Part shown: piece after piece, positions 1-8,784 of the stretch
How positions within the stretch are numbered: the stretch's first letter is position 1
Layout of the letters: every line of letters starts with the position of its first letter
Assembly: GCF_001425045.1 (NCBI RefSeq)
Contig: NZ_LMDJ01000023.1
Coordinates: forward strand, 608,118-672,117
Direction of reading: 5' to 3'
Length of the DNA: 64,000 nucleotides
From: Massilia sp. Root351
Lineage (GTDB): Bacteria > Pseudomonadota > Gammaproteobacteria > Burkholderiales > Burkholderiaceae_D
Position numbers and translations under genes: made by a program
Notes under the pieces: generated by a model
The model's input: the letters and a program-made list of their open reading frames with translations, nothing else
The model's database searches: none
Told to the model about the DNA's origin: nothing

Positions 1-1970
1 CGCTCGCCGTCCTGGCGGTGCTCGACAATGGCTGGCAGCTGCTCGTCCAGGCCGTAGAAAATCACCGCGCCGTCGCACAGCTCGGCCATTTCCACCACTT
101 GCGGCTCGGCGGCGTTCAGCACCGCGGCGCCGTCCGGCAGCACCACATCGACCTGGGTGCGCAGCACGCCGTACATGTCGTCTTCGTCGCCGATGTAGAA
201 CTCGGACAGGTCGCCGTGGCCGGCCACGTCGGTGACGATGCCCACCGAGCACTTGTCGTAGGCCAGGCCTTCGGTCAGGATCATGCGGCTGCCGTTGTGG
301 AACACGGCCGCTTCCACGTTACGGTTGAGCAGCAGGCGCTGGCCCGATTCCCAGGCCGTCAACGGGCCGCGCGGCACCTTGCGGCCGTTCAGGTAAATGC
401 CTTCTTCGCAGCTCAGGCCGACCGACTTGCCGCTCACTTCGAGCAGCCAGGCGGTCAGGTTGGCGATCAGCACGCTGTGCCGTTCGCCGGCCACGCCCAC
501 CACCGGGATGCGGCCGGTGTCGTCATGCGCGAACAGCTGGTCGACTATGGCGGCGCCCACCGGGCGCGGCTGGCCGCCTTCGGCCGGCTTCAAATGGGCC
601 AGCAGGCCCGGGCTGGCGTTCACTTCGATGACGGCGCCGCCCTGCTGGTCCAGCGGGCGCGAAATGTCCTGCGCCACCAGGTCGATGCCGGCGATGTCCA
701 GGCCGATCACGCGCGCGGCCAGGGTAGCCATGTCGGCGATGTCCGGATGCACCAGATCGGTCACGTCCACCGCCACGTTGCCGTTCGGCTGGATCAGCAC
801 CTTGTGGCCGGCGGCCGGCACCGATTCGTGCGTCATGTTCTGGCGCTTGAGCTCGAGGATGATCTCGGCCGACTCGTGCGGCTTGATCAGGCCCAGCGGC
901 GAGCCTTCGGTCTCGCCCCGGCGCGGGTCGATATTGATGTGCAGGTCGCACAGCTGCTTGATGGTGTGCTGGCCGTCGCCCGTCACCCACAGCGACTCGC
1001 CCTTGGCGGCCGCAATCAGCTTCTTGCCCACCACCAGCAGGCGGTGCTCGTCGCCGGCAATGAAGCGTTCCACGATCACGCTCTTGCTGCCGCCCTTGCG
1101 CGCGGCCAGCTCGTAGGCCGCGTGCACGTCGGCTTCGGTGGTCAGGTTCAGGGTCACGCCGCGGCCGTGGTTGCCGTCGTAGGGTTTGACCACCACGGGC
1201 AGGCCGATGTCTTCGGCCGCTTCCCACGCCTCTTCGGCGCTGCGTACCAGCTCGCCTTCCGGCACCGGCACGCCGGCCGAGGCCAGCAGGCTCTTGGTCA
1301 GGTCCTTGTCGCTGGCAATGCCTTCGGCAATGGCGCTGGTGGCGTCGGTCTCAGCGGTCCAGATGCGGCGCTGGCGCGCGCCGTGGCCCAGTTGCACCAG
1401 GTTGCCGTCGGTCAGGCGGATCGATGGGATCTTGCGGTCAGTGGCGGCGTCGACGATGTTGGCCGTGCTCGGGCCCAGGCACAGCGACTCGACCATGTCG
1501 GTCAGCTCGGCCACGGTGGCGGCCAGGTCGTACGGCCGGTCTTCGATGGCGGCCATCAGCAGTTCGCGGCCGGCGGCCAGCGCGGCGCGCCCCACCTGTT
1601 CCTGGCGGGTGCGGAAGGCCATCTTGTAGATCACGCCATCCTCGGAGGTCTGGCGCGTCTTGCCGAAGCCGGTGCGCATGCCGGCCAGGTTCTGCAGCTC
1701 CAGCACCACGTGCTCGAGGATGTGGCCGGCATAGGTGCCGTCCCGCAGGCGTTCGTTGAAGCCGCCGCGCTCGCCCACGCCGCAGCGGTGCTCCACCAGG
1801 TGCGGCAGGATGGCCGTCAGGCGCTCGTACAGACCGGGGATTTTGTCAGAGGGGAAATTTTCGAGCTCGCCAATATCCAGCCACGCCTCGATCACCGGGC
1901 GGTAGGTCCAGATATTTGGTCCGCGCAAGTGTGTTACACGGAGAAATTCAATGTCTTTCTTCTTTGTCAT
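1..1970 (-). CDS. cphA: Cyanophycin synthetase paralogue with degenerate Mur-ligase P-loop (3' end outside window)
   Basis: Cyanophycin synthetases build the Asp-Arg storage polymer in the cytoplasm, with an ATP-grasp domain adding aspartate and a Mur-ligase-like domain adding arginine. About 656 residues are visible from the ATG at 1968-1970; the C-terminus runs off the window. The N-terminal motif RGPNIW and the ATP-grasp stretch VVVKPYDGNHGRG (near residue 260) identify the family. In the Mur-like part, residues 492-501 read GVAGERHSVL where active enzymes have G-x-x-GTNGKTT, so the P-loop lysine is replaced by serine. This fits a CphA2/CphA'-type paralogue that joins dipeptides or has a changed role (inference). 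It is divergent from the ABC transporter gene at 2184, which also belongs to cyanophycin loci. Family assignment is firm; activity is uncertain. Confidence 0.88.
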   Translation of the reverse strand, partial: MTKKKDIEFLRVTHLRGPNIWTYRPVIEAWLDIGELENFPSDKIPGLYERLTAILPHLVEHRCGVGERGGFNERLRDGTYAGHILEHVVLELQNLAGMRTGFGKTRQTSEDGVIYKMAFRTRQEQVGRAALAAGRELLMAAIEDRPYDLAATVAELTDMVESLCLGPSTANIVDAATDRKIPSIRLTDGNLVQLGHGARQRRIWTAETDATSAIAEGIASDKDLTKSLLASAGVPVPEGELVRSAEEAWEAAEDIGLPVVVKPYDGNHGRGVTLNLTTEADVHAAYELAARKGGSKSVIVERFIAGDEHRLLVVGKKLIAAAKGESLWVTGDGQHTIKQLCDLHINIDPRRGETEGSPLGLIKPHESAEIILELKRQNMTHESVPAAGHKVLIQPNGNVAVDVTDLVHPDIADMATLAARVIGLDIAGIDLVAQDISRPLDQQGGAVIEVNASPGLLAHLKPAEGGQPRPVGAAIVDQLFAHDDTGRIPVVGVAGERHSVLIANLTAWLLEVSGKSVGLSCEEGIYLNGRKVPRGPLTAWESGQRLLLNRNVEAAVFHNGSRMILTEGLAYDKCSVGIVTDVAGHGDLSEFYIGDEDDMYGVLRTQVDVVLPDGAAVLNAAEPQVVEMAELCDGAVIFYGLDEQLPAIVEHRQDGE

Positions 1971-2183
1971 GTTTTTGCTCTTGTACCTCTTGCGGTATAC
2001 TCCGCAAAAGCAGGCCGCACTTGGCGGTCCCCCTCTTTTATTTCGTCAAATGATGAATAACTGACAGAATACCGTAAATCACTGCCTAGCTACGACGCGC
2101 TTACGACTATCCTGCTTCGCTATTTTCCCACTGTTTCTCTTTCCTTGCCAATTGGCAAAGCCCGCACTGGAGTATGTTGCACA

Positions 2184-4466
2184 ATGATAACAAAACAGCT
2201 TTCCCCGGAACTCAGCCATACGGAACTACCAGAAGTATGGCGTGCCGAGGTGCAACTACAACTTTCCTCCGGGGAAAACGTTTCAAGTGCGCTCGAGGTT
2301 GACCTCGACGCGCGCCTTCATTTTTCCAAGGGCCTCATCCTCGTTACCGAGCGCCGCATTATGGCACGCGCGCCGGGGGAAACGGTATGGCAATCTTGGC
2401 CTTACGAACAGGATTTGACCTTAAAACTGCACGACCATGCGGGCGTCGGCCACCTGGAGTTATTCAACCAACAAGGCCGCCTGGCTAACTGGCGCTTCAC
2501 GCTGGGCCAGAACCTGCTGGCCATCCGCCTGGCCGAAAAGTTCGCCGCGCTGCGCGACAGTTTCGTCAGCGGCCAGCCCATCGTACAGGACGAGGAGCAC
2601 ATCTGCCCGTCCTGCAAGGCGCCGCTGGAGCCGGACCAGGACGAATGCCCGATCTGCACCAAGGTGGTATACACGCCGCCGTCCACCTGGACCCTGTTCC
2701 GCCTGTGGCGCTTTGCCGCGCCCTACCGCTGGCCGCTGCTGGCCGGCTTCCTGCTCATGCTGCTGAGCACAGCGGCGCACATGATCCCGCCGTATCTGAC
2801 CATGCCGCTGATGGACAACGTGCTGATCCCTTACCAGAACGGCAAGCCGGTCGACACCGGCCTGGTGACCATGTATATGAGCGGCCTGTTCGGTTCAGCG
2901 GTGCTGGCCTGGATCCTGGGCTGGGGCAAGACCTATGTGCTGGCCCTGGTGTCCGAGCGCATCGGCGCCGACCTGCGCACGACTACCTATGAGCACCTGC
3001 TGCGATTGTCGCTGGAATACTTCGGCGGCAAGCGCACCGGCGACCTGATGTCGCGCATCGGCAGCGAATCGGACCGCATCTGCGTGTTCCTGTCGCTGCA
3101 CCTGCTAGACTTCGCCTCCGACGTGCTGATGATCATCATGACCGGCGTGATCCTGGTCTCCATCGACCCGTGGCTGGCCGCCATCACCCTGCTGCCGCTG
3201 CCCTTCATCGCCTGGCTGATCCACCTGGTGCGCGACCGCCTGCGCACCGGTTTCGAAAAGATCGACCGCGTGTGGGGCGAAGTGACCAACGTGCTGGCCG
3301 ACACCATTCCCGGCATCCGCGTGGTGAAAGCCTTCGCCCAGGAATCGCGCGAAGCGGGCCGCTTCCGCACCGCCAACAAGCACAACCTGGCCGTGAACGA
3401 CAAGCTCAACAAGGTGTGGTCGCTGTTCTCGCCCACCGTGTCCTTCCTCACCGAGCTGGGCCTGCTGGTGATCTGGGTGTTCGGTATCTACCAGGTGTCG
3501 CAATCGAACATCACGGTCGGTGTGCTGAGCGCCTTCGTGGCCTACTCCAGCCGCTTCTACGGCCGCCTGGACTCGATGAGCCGCATCGTCTCGGTGACCC
3601 AGAAATCGGCCTCCGCCGCTAAGCGCATCTTCGACATCCTGGACCACGTGTCGTCGGTGCCGGAGCCGGTCAAGCCGGTCAAACTGGGCAAGGTGGAAGG
3701 CAATATCGCGCTGCGCGACGTCGGTTTCCGCTACGGCAACCGGGCCGTCAACCGCAACATCAGCATCAACATCAAGGCCGGCGAAATGGTGGGCCTGGTG
3801 GGCCACTCCGGCTCCGGCAAGAGCACGCTGGTCAACCTGATCTGCCGCTTCTACGACGTGACCGAGGGCGCCATCCTGCTGGACGGCGTGGACATCCGCG
3901 CGCTGGGCGTATCGGACTACCGCCGCAACATCGGCCTGGTGCTGCAGGAGCCGTTCCTGTTCTTCGGCACCATCGCCGAGAACATCGCCTACGGCAAGCC
4001 GGACGCCACCCGCGAGCAAATCATTGCCGCCGCGCGCGCCGCCCATGCGCATGAATTCATTCTGCGCCTGGCGCAGGGCTACGACTCCATGGTGGGCGAG
4101 CGCGGCCAGGGCCTGTCCGGCGGCGAGCGCCAGCGCATCTCGATCGCGCGCGCACTGCTGATCGACCCGCCTATCCTGATCCTGGACGAAGCTACCGCCT
4201 CGGTGGACTCGGAAACGGAGAAAGAGATCCAGAAAGCGCTGGACAACCTGGTTACCGGCCGCACCACCATCGCCATCGCGCACCGCCTGTCCACGCTGCA
4301 AAAGGCCGACCGCCTGGTGGTGCTGGACCGTGGCCGCGTGGTCGAGGAAGGCGGCCACGACGAGCTGATGGCCGCCGAAGGCGCCTACTACCGCCTCTAT
4401 ATGGCACAGGCGCGCAACGTCGACACCGACCTTGACGACGCCCCCGGAAAACGACATGACGACTGA
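2184..4466 (+). CDS. Cyanophycin-associated ABC transporter, fused permease and ATPase
   Basis: A 760-residue ABC half-transporter of the exporter type, expected in the inner membrane. The order is an N-terminal soluble domain (1-135), a zinc-ribbon-like CPSC...CPIC four-cysteine motif (about 140-157), a six-helix permease (about 175-480), and a nucleotide-binding domain. That domain has Walker A GHSGSGKST (about 539), signature LSGGERQR (about 642), Walker B ILILDEA (about 662) and an AHRLS H-loop. I chose the ATG at 2184 (MITKQL) over one 39 bases upstream because the conserved part begins shortly after it. The next gene, a DUF1854 protein, overlaps its end by 11 bases. ABC proteins of this kind paired with DUF1854 are known as cyanophycin-metabolism-associated; the substrate is unknown. 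Both ABC motifs look intact. Confidence 0.9.
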   Translation: MITKQLSPELSHTELPEVWRAEVQLQLSSGENVSSALEVDLDARLHFSKGLILVTERRIMARAPGETVWQSWPYEQDLTLKLHDHAGVGHLELFNQQGRLANWRFTLGQNLLAIRLAEKFAALRDSFVSGQPIVQDEEHICPSCKAPLEPDQDECPICTKVVYTPPSTWTLFRLWRFAAPYRWPLLAGFLLMLLSTAAHMIPPYLTMPLMDNVLIPYQNGKPVDTGLVTMYMSGLFGSAVLAWILGWGKTYVLALVSERIGADLRTTTYEHLLRLSLEYFGGKRTGDLMSRIGSESDRICVFLSLHLLDFASDVLMIIMTGVILVSIDPWLAAITLLPLPFIAWLIHLVRDRLRTGFEKIDRVWGEVTNVLADTIPGIRVVKAFAQESREAGRFRTANKHNLAVNDKLNKVWSLFSPTVSFLTELGLLVIWVFGIYQVSQSNITVGVLSAFVAYSSRFYGRLDSMSRIVSVTQKSASAAKRIFDILDHVSSVPEPVKPVKLGKVEGNIALRDVGFRYGNRAVNRNISINIKAGEMVGLVGHSGSGKSTLVNLICRFYDVTEGAILLDGVDIRALGVSDYRRNIGLVLQEPFLFFGTIAENIAYGKPDATREQIIAAARAAHAHEFILRLAQGYDSMVGERGQGLSGGERQRISIARALLIDPPILILDEATASVDSETEKEIQKALDNLVTGRTTIAIAHRLSTLQKADRLVVLDRGRVVEEGGHDELMAAEGAYYRLYMAQARNVDTDLDDAPGKRHDD

Positions 4467-4950
4467 TTCCATGACTACGCTGAGCATTCACAACTTCACC
4501 CTGGCGCGCGACTCCTTCGGCCGCCTGAACCTGACCGACGCCGCCGGCGTGCTGCACGAAAACGTGGCGCCGGTACGCGCCTTCCCGATCCAGGCGCCGG
4601 AACAGGGCATTTCGCTGGTGACCACGGACGGCAAGGAGATCGCCTGGATCGACGCCCTGGCCGACCTCAGCGGCCCCAACGCGGCACTGGTGCGCGAGGA
4701 GCTGCAAGGGCGCGAATTCATGCCCGAAATCGCGCGCATCCTGGCGGTGACCAGCTACGCCACGCCATGCACCTGGACCGTGGACACCAACCGCGGCCAG
4801 ACCGAATTCGTGCTGCGCGGCGAGGAAGACATCCGCCGCATCGGCAGCGATACGCTGCTGGTGTCGGACACCCATGGCATCCACTTCCTGATCCGCAACC
4901 AGTACGAATTGGACAAGCACAGCAAGAAAATCCTGGACCGTTTCCTGTGA
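4456..4950 (+). CDS. DUF1854 family protein, cyanophycin-associated
   Basis: A soluble protein of about 164 residues without signal peptide or membrane helix, recognised as DUF1854 by its overall pattern (for example REELQGREFMPEI and the C-terminal RNQYELDKHS region). The start at 4456 lies inside the end of the ABC gene, with a GGAA ribosome-binding motif about 6 bases upstream, so translational coupling is likely. An ATG at 4432 is possible but lies deeper in the overlap. The family's biochemical role is not known. Its constant company with the ABC protein and a cyanophycin synthetase suggests it is a partner of the transporter (inference). Confidence 0.85.
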   Translation: MTTDSMTTLSIHNFTLARDSFGRLNLTDAAGVLHENVAPVRAFPIQAPEQGISLVTTDGKEIAWIDALADLSGPNAALVREELQGREFMPEIARILAVTSYATPCTWTVDTNRGQTEFVLRGEEDIRRIGSDTLLVSDTHGIHFLIRNQYELDKHSKKILDRFL

Positions 4951-4960
4951 CCGCACGCTC

Positions 4961-5407
4961 ATGAAACAAAAATCGCTCTCGGCCGGCGCAGTAGTTCTGC
5001 ATGGCAACGGCGACACCCGCCGCTACCTGCTGATGCGCTGTTTCCAATACTGGGACTTCCCGAAAGGCATGGTGGAGCCGGGCGAGTCGCCCTTCCTCGC
5101 TGCGCAGCGCGAGATTGCTGAAGAAGCAACCCTGACAGACCTGGATTTCCCGTGGGGCGAACAGTTCACCGAAACCGCGCCCTACGGCGACGGCAAGGTG
5201 GCGCGCTACTACCTGGCGGTGAGCGCCACGCGCGACGTGGTGCTGGGCGTGAGCGAAGAACTGGGTTTCCCGGAACACGACGAGTTCCGCTGGGTCGATG
5301 TTGACGAAGCGCGCTCCCTGCTCGGCGCCCGCGTGCGGGCGGTGCTGGAATGGGCGCACCAGCTCAGCGCCACGCCGCCGCAGGCATCCAGCTCTGGAAG
5401 TAGCTGA
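4961..5407 (+). CDS. Nudix hydrolase
   Basis: A 148-residue Nudix-fold pyrophosphohydrolase. The Nudix box is seen as GMVEPGES followed by AAQREIAEEATL (about residues 33-56), giving the G-x5-E-x7-R-E-x2-E-E pattern with all metal-binding glutamates. The protein opens with SAGAVVLHGNG, usual for diadenosine-polyphosphate or nucleoside-diphosphate hydrolases. It starts 10 bases after the DUF1854 stop and is followed by a hairpin terminator, so it is probably the last gene of the ABC-DUF1854 operon. The substrate cannot be told from sequence. The serine-rich tail (SSSGSS) is probably disordered. Confidence 0.88.
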   Translation: MKQKSLSAGAVVLHGNGDTRRYLLMRCFQYWDFPKGMVEPGESPFLAAQREIAEEATLTDLDFPWGEQFTETAPYGDGKVARYYLAVSATRDVVLGVSEELGFPEHDEFRWVDVDEARSLLGARVRAVLEWAHQLSATPPQASSSGSS

Positions 5408-5431
5408 AAAGCAACATCTTTTTCCTCACAG

Positions 5432-5454
5432 AGTCGCGCCAGTCGCGGCTTTTT
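5432..5454 (+). terminator. Rho-independent terminator after the Nudix gene
   Basis: A 7-bp stem (AGTCGCG / CGCGGCT, one G-T pair) with loop CCAGT is followed directly by a run of T. It lies 25 bases after the Nudix stop and is oriented to end the ABC-DUF1854-Nudix transcript. Confidence 0.75.
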
Positions 5455-5551
5455 GTTTACTTGGCGGCCGCCAGGGGCTAGCATGATAAACATAAGCAAC
5501 GAAAGTTGCTACATGTGAAATTTGCAAGACGCCTCAATGCCGGAGACCGCC

Positions 5552-6109
5552 ATGTGCCGCACCCCAACCGCTCGTCAACTATGCCAGCTGCTTGCAGCCG
5601 GCTGGCTGGCTGCGGGCGCGCCGCTGGCTTTTGCCGCCGCCATCGCTGATGGGGGATCTTCCGGCGGCGCGCCTGCAGCAGCCGTCCCGGCCATCGCGTC
5701 CGCTCCGCGCAGCACCCCAGCGTCGCCGACGGCAGCGCAAGCAGCGGCAACGCCAGCGCCTACCGGCCCGTCAGCTGCCTTCGAAGCACTGGATCAAACG
5801 GAACCGCAGCTGCTGGCAGCCGCCGGCAGCGTCGCACAGGGCTATGTAACGCCAGCCAGTTTCTCCAAGCCGCAGGCCTACGACCACAGCGCCAACCGCC
5901 TGCACCTGCCGCGCCAGGACGCGGACCTCGATTCCCTTGATCCATTCAAAGGCAAAGCTGCCAAGGCGGATGAAGGCATGAATCCGGCCCTGCTCTGGCT
6001 TTCCATACTGGGCCTGGCCACGGCCGCCATCTCCGGCATCCTGCAATACGCGCGCAATCCGATTACGCGCAAACGCAAATACCGCAACTACGACCGCACC
6101 ACGCCGTAG
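5552..6109 (+). CDS. Small single-pass membrane protein of unknown function
   Basis: A 185-residue protein I do not recognise. The ATG at 5552 is chosen because GGAG lies 6 bases upstream; a TTG at 5522 and an ATG at 5537 are in frame. It has a signal-peptide-like N-terminus (about residues 1-30), a long alanine/proline-rich linker (about 35-80), a more conserved-looking central part, and one hydrophobic helix near the C-terminus (PALLWLSILGLATAAISGIL) followed by a basic tail (RKRKYR). The likely topology is a periplasmic linker and middle with the short basic tail in the cytoplasm. It stands alone after the Nudix terminator. Function unknown. Confidence 0.7.
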   Translation: MCRTPTARQLCQLLAAGWLAAGAPLAFAAAIADGGSSGGAPAAAVPAIASAPRSTPASPTAAQAAATPAPTGPSAAFEALDQTEPQLLAAAGSVAQGYVTPASFSKPQAYDHSANRLHLPRQDADLDSLDPFKGKAAKADEGMNPALLWLSILGLATAAISGILQYARNPITRKRKYRNYDRTTP

Positions 6110-6129
6110 CCGGGCGTCTCACATTCCTT

Positions 6130-6275
6130 TGAAGCGATGCTGGAAGCGCTGGCTCACCGTCGCTGTGGCGGTTGGCCGCTGCGATGCGTTTCACCGCCAC
6201 CACATGTCTGCGGTGCACCTGCCAAAATCCCGCCTCGTCCAGCGTTTCCGCCAATTCCTTGAGCGGCGTGCGGAT
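6130..6275 (-). pseudogene. Relic of a LytTR DNA-binding domain
   Basis: Read on the minus strand this stretch gives PLKELAETLDEAGFWQVHRR and then HVVAVKRI. That is the typical recognition part of a LytTR (LytR/AlgR response regulator) DNA-binding domain. There is no receiver domain or start codon, and the reading frame degenerates after about 45 residues. It abuts a hydrolase relic on the other strand, so both look like ends of genes joined by a deletion. Confidence rests on the motif only. Confidence 0.55.
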
Positions 6276-6579
6276 TGGCGGAATACGAGGCCGGAGAGAA
6301 CTATTCCTTCCTGCAGTTCGTCGGCATGAAGGGCGACGGCATGGCTTCCAAAATCGACCTATCTGCGCTGGGCACCTCCTTGACTGTGCCGGTGTTCCTG
6401 GTGCAAGGCGAAGAAGACCTGCTGACCGTACCGGCCGGCACGCGCCGCTACTACGACGGCATCCGCGCGCCGCAGAAGGACTACGTCAGCATCCCGCGTG
6501 TGGGCACGATCCCAACCAGGCCATGGTGGACAGACAGTTCAAGCTGCTGCAAGAGCGCGTGCGGAAACTGGCACAATAG
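6275..6579 (+). pseudogene. C-terminal relic of an alpha/beta hydrolase with a frameshift
   Basis: The frame opening near 6275 encodes VPVFLVQGEEDLLTVPAG, a typical region around the acid residue of alpha/beta hydrolases, and runs to VSIPRVG. A one-base shift near 6500 then moves into the adjacent frame, which reads GHDPNQAMVDRQFKLLQERV and stops at 6579. The GHDPN histidine would be the catalytic one. The N-terminal half with the nucleophile serine is missing. This is a broken remnant of a proline-iminopeptidase-like hydrolase. Confidence 0.65.
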
Positions 6580-6608
6580 GCGCGCCCGGCCAGCTTTACG
6601 AGCTCGAC

Positions 6609-8714
6609 CTACCAGCTGCGTTCAAGCCCCGCGCGCAGCGTCGGAGAGACGTCGGTCCGTGTCAGCAAGCGCTGGACACCGCCGGGAATGTCGGCGCTGG
6701 CCCAATCCGTCGTGTCCTTACGCATCAGGTTCTCCGCACCCAGCCGCACCCGGGTTGCGCTGTCCAATTCCCACACCGCGTACAAATCCAGCTTGCGCAC
6801 ACTGCCAACCGACGACGCCTCCACCAGCGACACCTGGGTACGCGCCCCGCGCTGATAGTTCAGGTCCGCGCCGGCCTTCAGTCCCGGCCGCACCTGCCAG
6901 TCCAACCCGGCGTTTGCGCTCAGCGGCGCCTGGCGGTCCAGCCGGTTGTCCGGCCCCGTCACGCTCTCCACGCGCGACCAGTTGCGGGCCAGGTTCGCCC
7001 GCAGCGACCAGCCGGCCGACAAAGCCGCCTTCGCCTCCAGCGCCAGGCCATGCGCAACCGCCCGTCCCTGGTTCGACGGCGTCCGCACCCAGCGGGTGCT
7101 GTCCTTGAACAGCAGCGGCAGCGTGACGTCGCTGATCCTGCGCGCATAGGCGCTGGCGCTGACCATGCCGTCCTTGCCGAAATAGTGGTCGTAGCCCGCG
7201 TCCAGACCCCACGCCAGTTCCGGCCGCAGGGCCGGGTTGCCCTGTGTGTCCGGGTTGGTGGCGCTATTATTGTTGTCGGCCGTATAGCGGCGCGGAATCA
7301 GGTCCACCATGGTCGGCGCCTTGAAGGTGCGGGCCAGTCCAAGGCGCACTTGCCGTTCGGGCGACAGCTTGACCATCCCCTGCAGCACTGGGCTCAGCAC
7401 CGGCGAGCGCTGCGCGATGGAACCAGCCTCGCGCTGCCTCACCGACGTCTCCAACGCCTCCCAGCGCACGCCCGCCGACAGCGACCAGCCGCCGGCCAAC
7501 TCCCACTCATCCTGCGCGAACACGGCCAGGCGGGTGATCAGGCCTCGGTAACGCTCATCGTATGCCTGCGCGGTGGTGTGGTCCTGCTCCTCCCGGCTCT
7601 GCGTGCGCCGTGTCCGGCCAGTGTCCCAGCCCACCGCAAGCGCATGGCCGCCGCCCAGCGGCCGCTGGTACTTGCCGCTGAAGGTCAGGCCTGCCTCGCC
7701 GATATCAGCGTGCACCACTTTCTGGTCCGGCGAGCGAATCCCGCCTGCCAGCGAATGAAACTCGAAGTCCGAGCTGCGCGGATTGGCCAGCAATCCCACC
7801 TTGACCTCCATGCGCGCGCCCTGCTCCAACACGCGTTGCCAGGTCAGATCGCTGCGCAGCAGAACGCCTCGCAAATCCACATGGCGGCCGTTGTCGGGAA
7901 ACTGCGTCGGCGCGCCAGCTAGCACCGTCTCATGCGACTCCACGCCGATGCTGCGTTCATACAGGTTCACAAAGGTTTGCGACGCCAGCGTGTCCGTACC
8001 CCGGTTCCAGGTGAGGCGCGGCGCCACGCTGGCCGTCCGCGCCACATTGAAGTTCAGTTGTGGGCTCACTCGCGACAGCGACGGGGCGCCGCTCGGCCCA
8101 TCCTGCGCGGCCACCGTTTCGTACTCCACGCGCCAGTCCGGCGCCGACACCCTGCTGGCCGTGGCGGCAACCGAGTAGCTGTAGCCTTCGCCCTTGTCCG
8201 ACGCCTGCCATGCCAGGCTGGGTGAAAGGGCTCCCGCCAGCGCATCCACTCCCAGCTTGGCCTCCTGCCGCGCACGCGGCGCGCTCTTGCGCAGAATGAT
8301 GTTGACGGTACCCGCAATGGCTTGCGTGCCCAGTTCAACCGACGCGCTGCGCAGGATTTCCACCTTCTCGACCAACTCCGGCGCCAGGCTCTCGATATTG
8401 AATCCGGGCGGCACCGCAACGCCGTTCAGCAGGATTTGCGTATAACCATTGCCCAAGCCACGCATGCGGATCTCGCTGCTTCTGCCGGCGCCGCCCTCGC
8501 CGATCGTGATGCCCGGCACGCGCTTTAGCACGTCGGCCAGCGTGCGGTCCCCTTGGCGCTGTAACTCCTGCGCTCCAATGACGATGGCCGCCGCAGTCTG
8601 CTCGCGGCGCTGATCCAGCTTCGCACCGGTCACTTCGACCTTTTGCATCTCTTGCGCCCCGACGGCAGCCGGAAATGCCACAACAACGGCCAATGCACAG
8701 ACGTGTAATTTCAT
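6609..8714 (-). CDS. TonB-dependent outer-membrane receptor
   Basis: A 701-residue receptor: a signal peptide (MKLHVCALAVVVAF...VGAQ), a TonB-box-like segment (QKVEVTG), a plug domain (about 35-150, with ADVLKRVPGITI and RMRGLGNGYTQILLNG), then a beta-barrel to the C-terminus. I chose the ATG at 8714 because GAGGAGA lies 6 bases upstream and the signal peptide begins there. Such receptors take up siderophores, cobalamin or oligosaccharides at the expense of TonB energy; the ligand is unknown. It lies 70 bases after the M56/M23 protease gene on the same strand, separated by a stable hairpin. It is probably the output gene of the BlaI-type repressor upstream. Confidence 0.9.
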   Translation of the reverse strand: MKLHVCALAVVVAFPAAVGAQEMQKVEVTGAKLDQRREQTAAAIVIGAQELQRQGDRTLADVLKRVPGITIGEGGAGRSSEIRMRGLGNGYTQILLNGVAVPPGFNIESLAPELVEKVEILRSASVELGTQAIAGTVNIILRKSAPRARQEAKLGVDALAGALSPSLAWQASDKGEGYSYSVAATASRVSAPDWRVEYETVAAQDGPSGAPSLSRVSPQLNFNVARTASVAPRLTWNRGTDTLASQTFVNLYERSIGVESHETVLAGAPTQFPDNGRHVDLRGVLLRSDLTWQRVLEQGARMEVKVGLLANPRSSDFEFHSLAGGIRSPDQKVVHADIGEAGLTFSGKYQRPLGGGHALAVGWDTGRTRRTQSREEQDHTTAQAYDERYRGLITRLAVFAQDEWELAGGWSLSAGVRWEALETSVRQREAGSIAQRSPVLSPVLQGMVKLSPERQVRLGLARTFKAPTMVDLIPRRYTADNNNSATNPDTQGNPALRPELAWGLDAGYDHYFGKDGMVSASAYARRISDVTLPLLFKDSTRWVRTPSNQGRAVAHGLALEAKAALSAGWSLRANLARNWSRVESVTGPDNRLDRQAPLSANAGLDWQVRPGLKAGADLNYQRGARTQVSLVEASSVGSVRKLDLYAVWELDSATRVRLGAENLMRKDTTDWASADIPGGVQRLLTRTDVSPTLRAGLERSW

Positions 8715-8739
8715 GGTTCTCCTCGAATGGATGGACGTG

Positions 8740-8769
8740 CGAAGTCCTGCCACGCAGGCACGGACTTCG
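8740..8769 (-). other. Stable intercistronic hairpin
   Basis: The arms at 8740-8751 (CGAAGTCCTGCC) and 8757-8769 (GGCA, one bulged C, GGACTTCG) pair over 12 bases around a 5-base loop. It lies between the protease and receptor genes and lacks a T-run on the minus strand. It is more likely an RNA-processing or stability element than a full terminator (inference). Confidence 0.6.
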
Positions 8770-8784
8770 TTAAAGCAAAGGGGA

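Noticed and set aside
18..2060. 680-residue open frame on the plus strand
   Set aside because: It is antisense to the cyanophycin synthetase, whose minus-strand frame shows clear family motifs. High GC keeps the opposite strand open.
1971..2183. Promoter candidates between the divergent cyanophycin genes
   Set aside because: TATACT-like sequences occur, but none with a good -35 at proper spacing on either strand.
3105..4487. 460-residue open frame on the minus strand
   Set aside because: Antisense to the ABC transporter, His/Val/Gln-rich composition typical of reverse-strand shadows, no domain.
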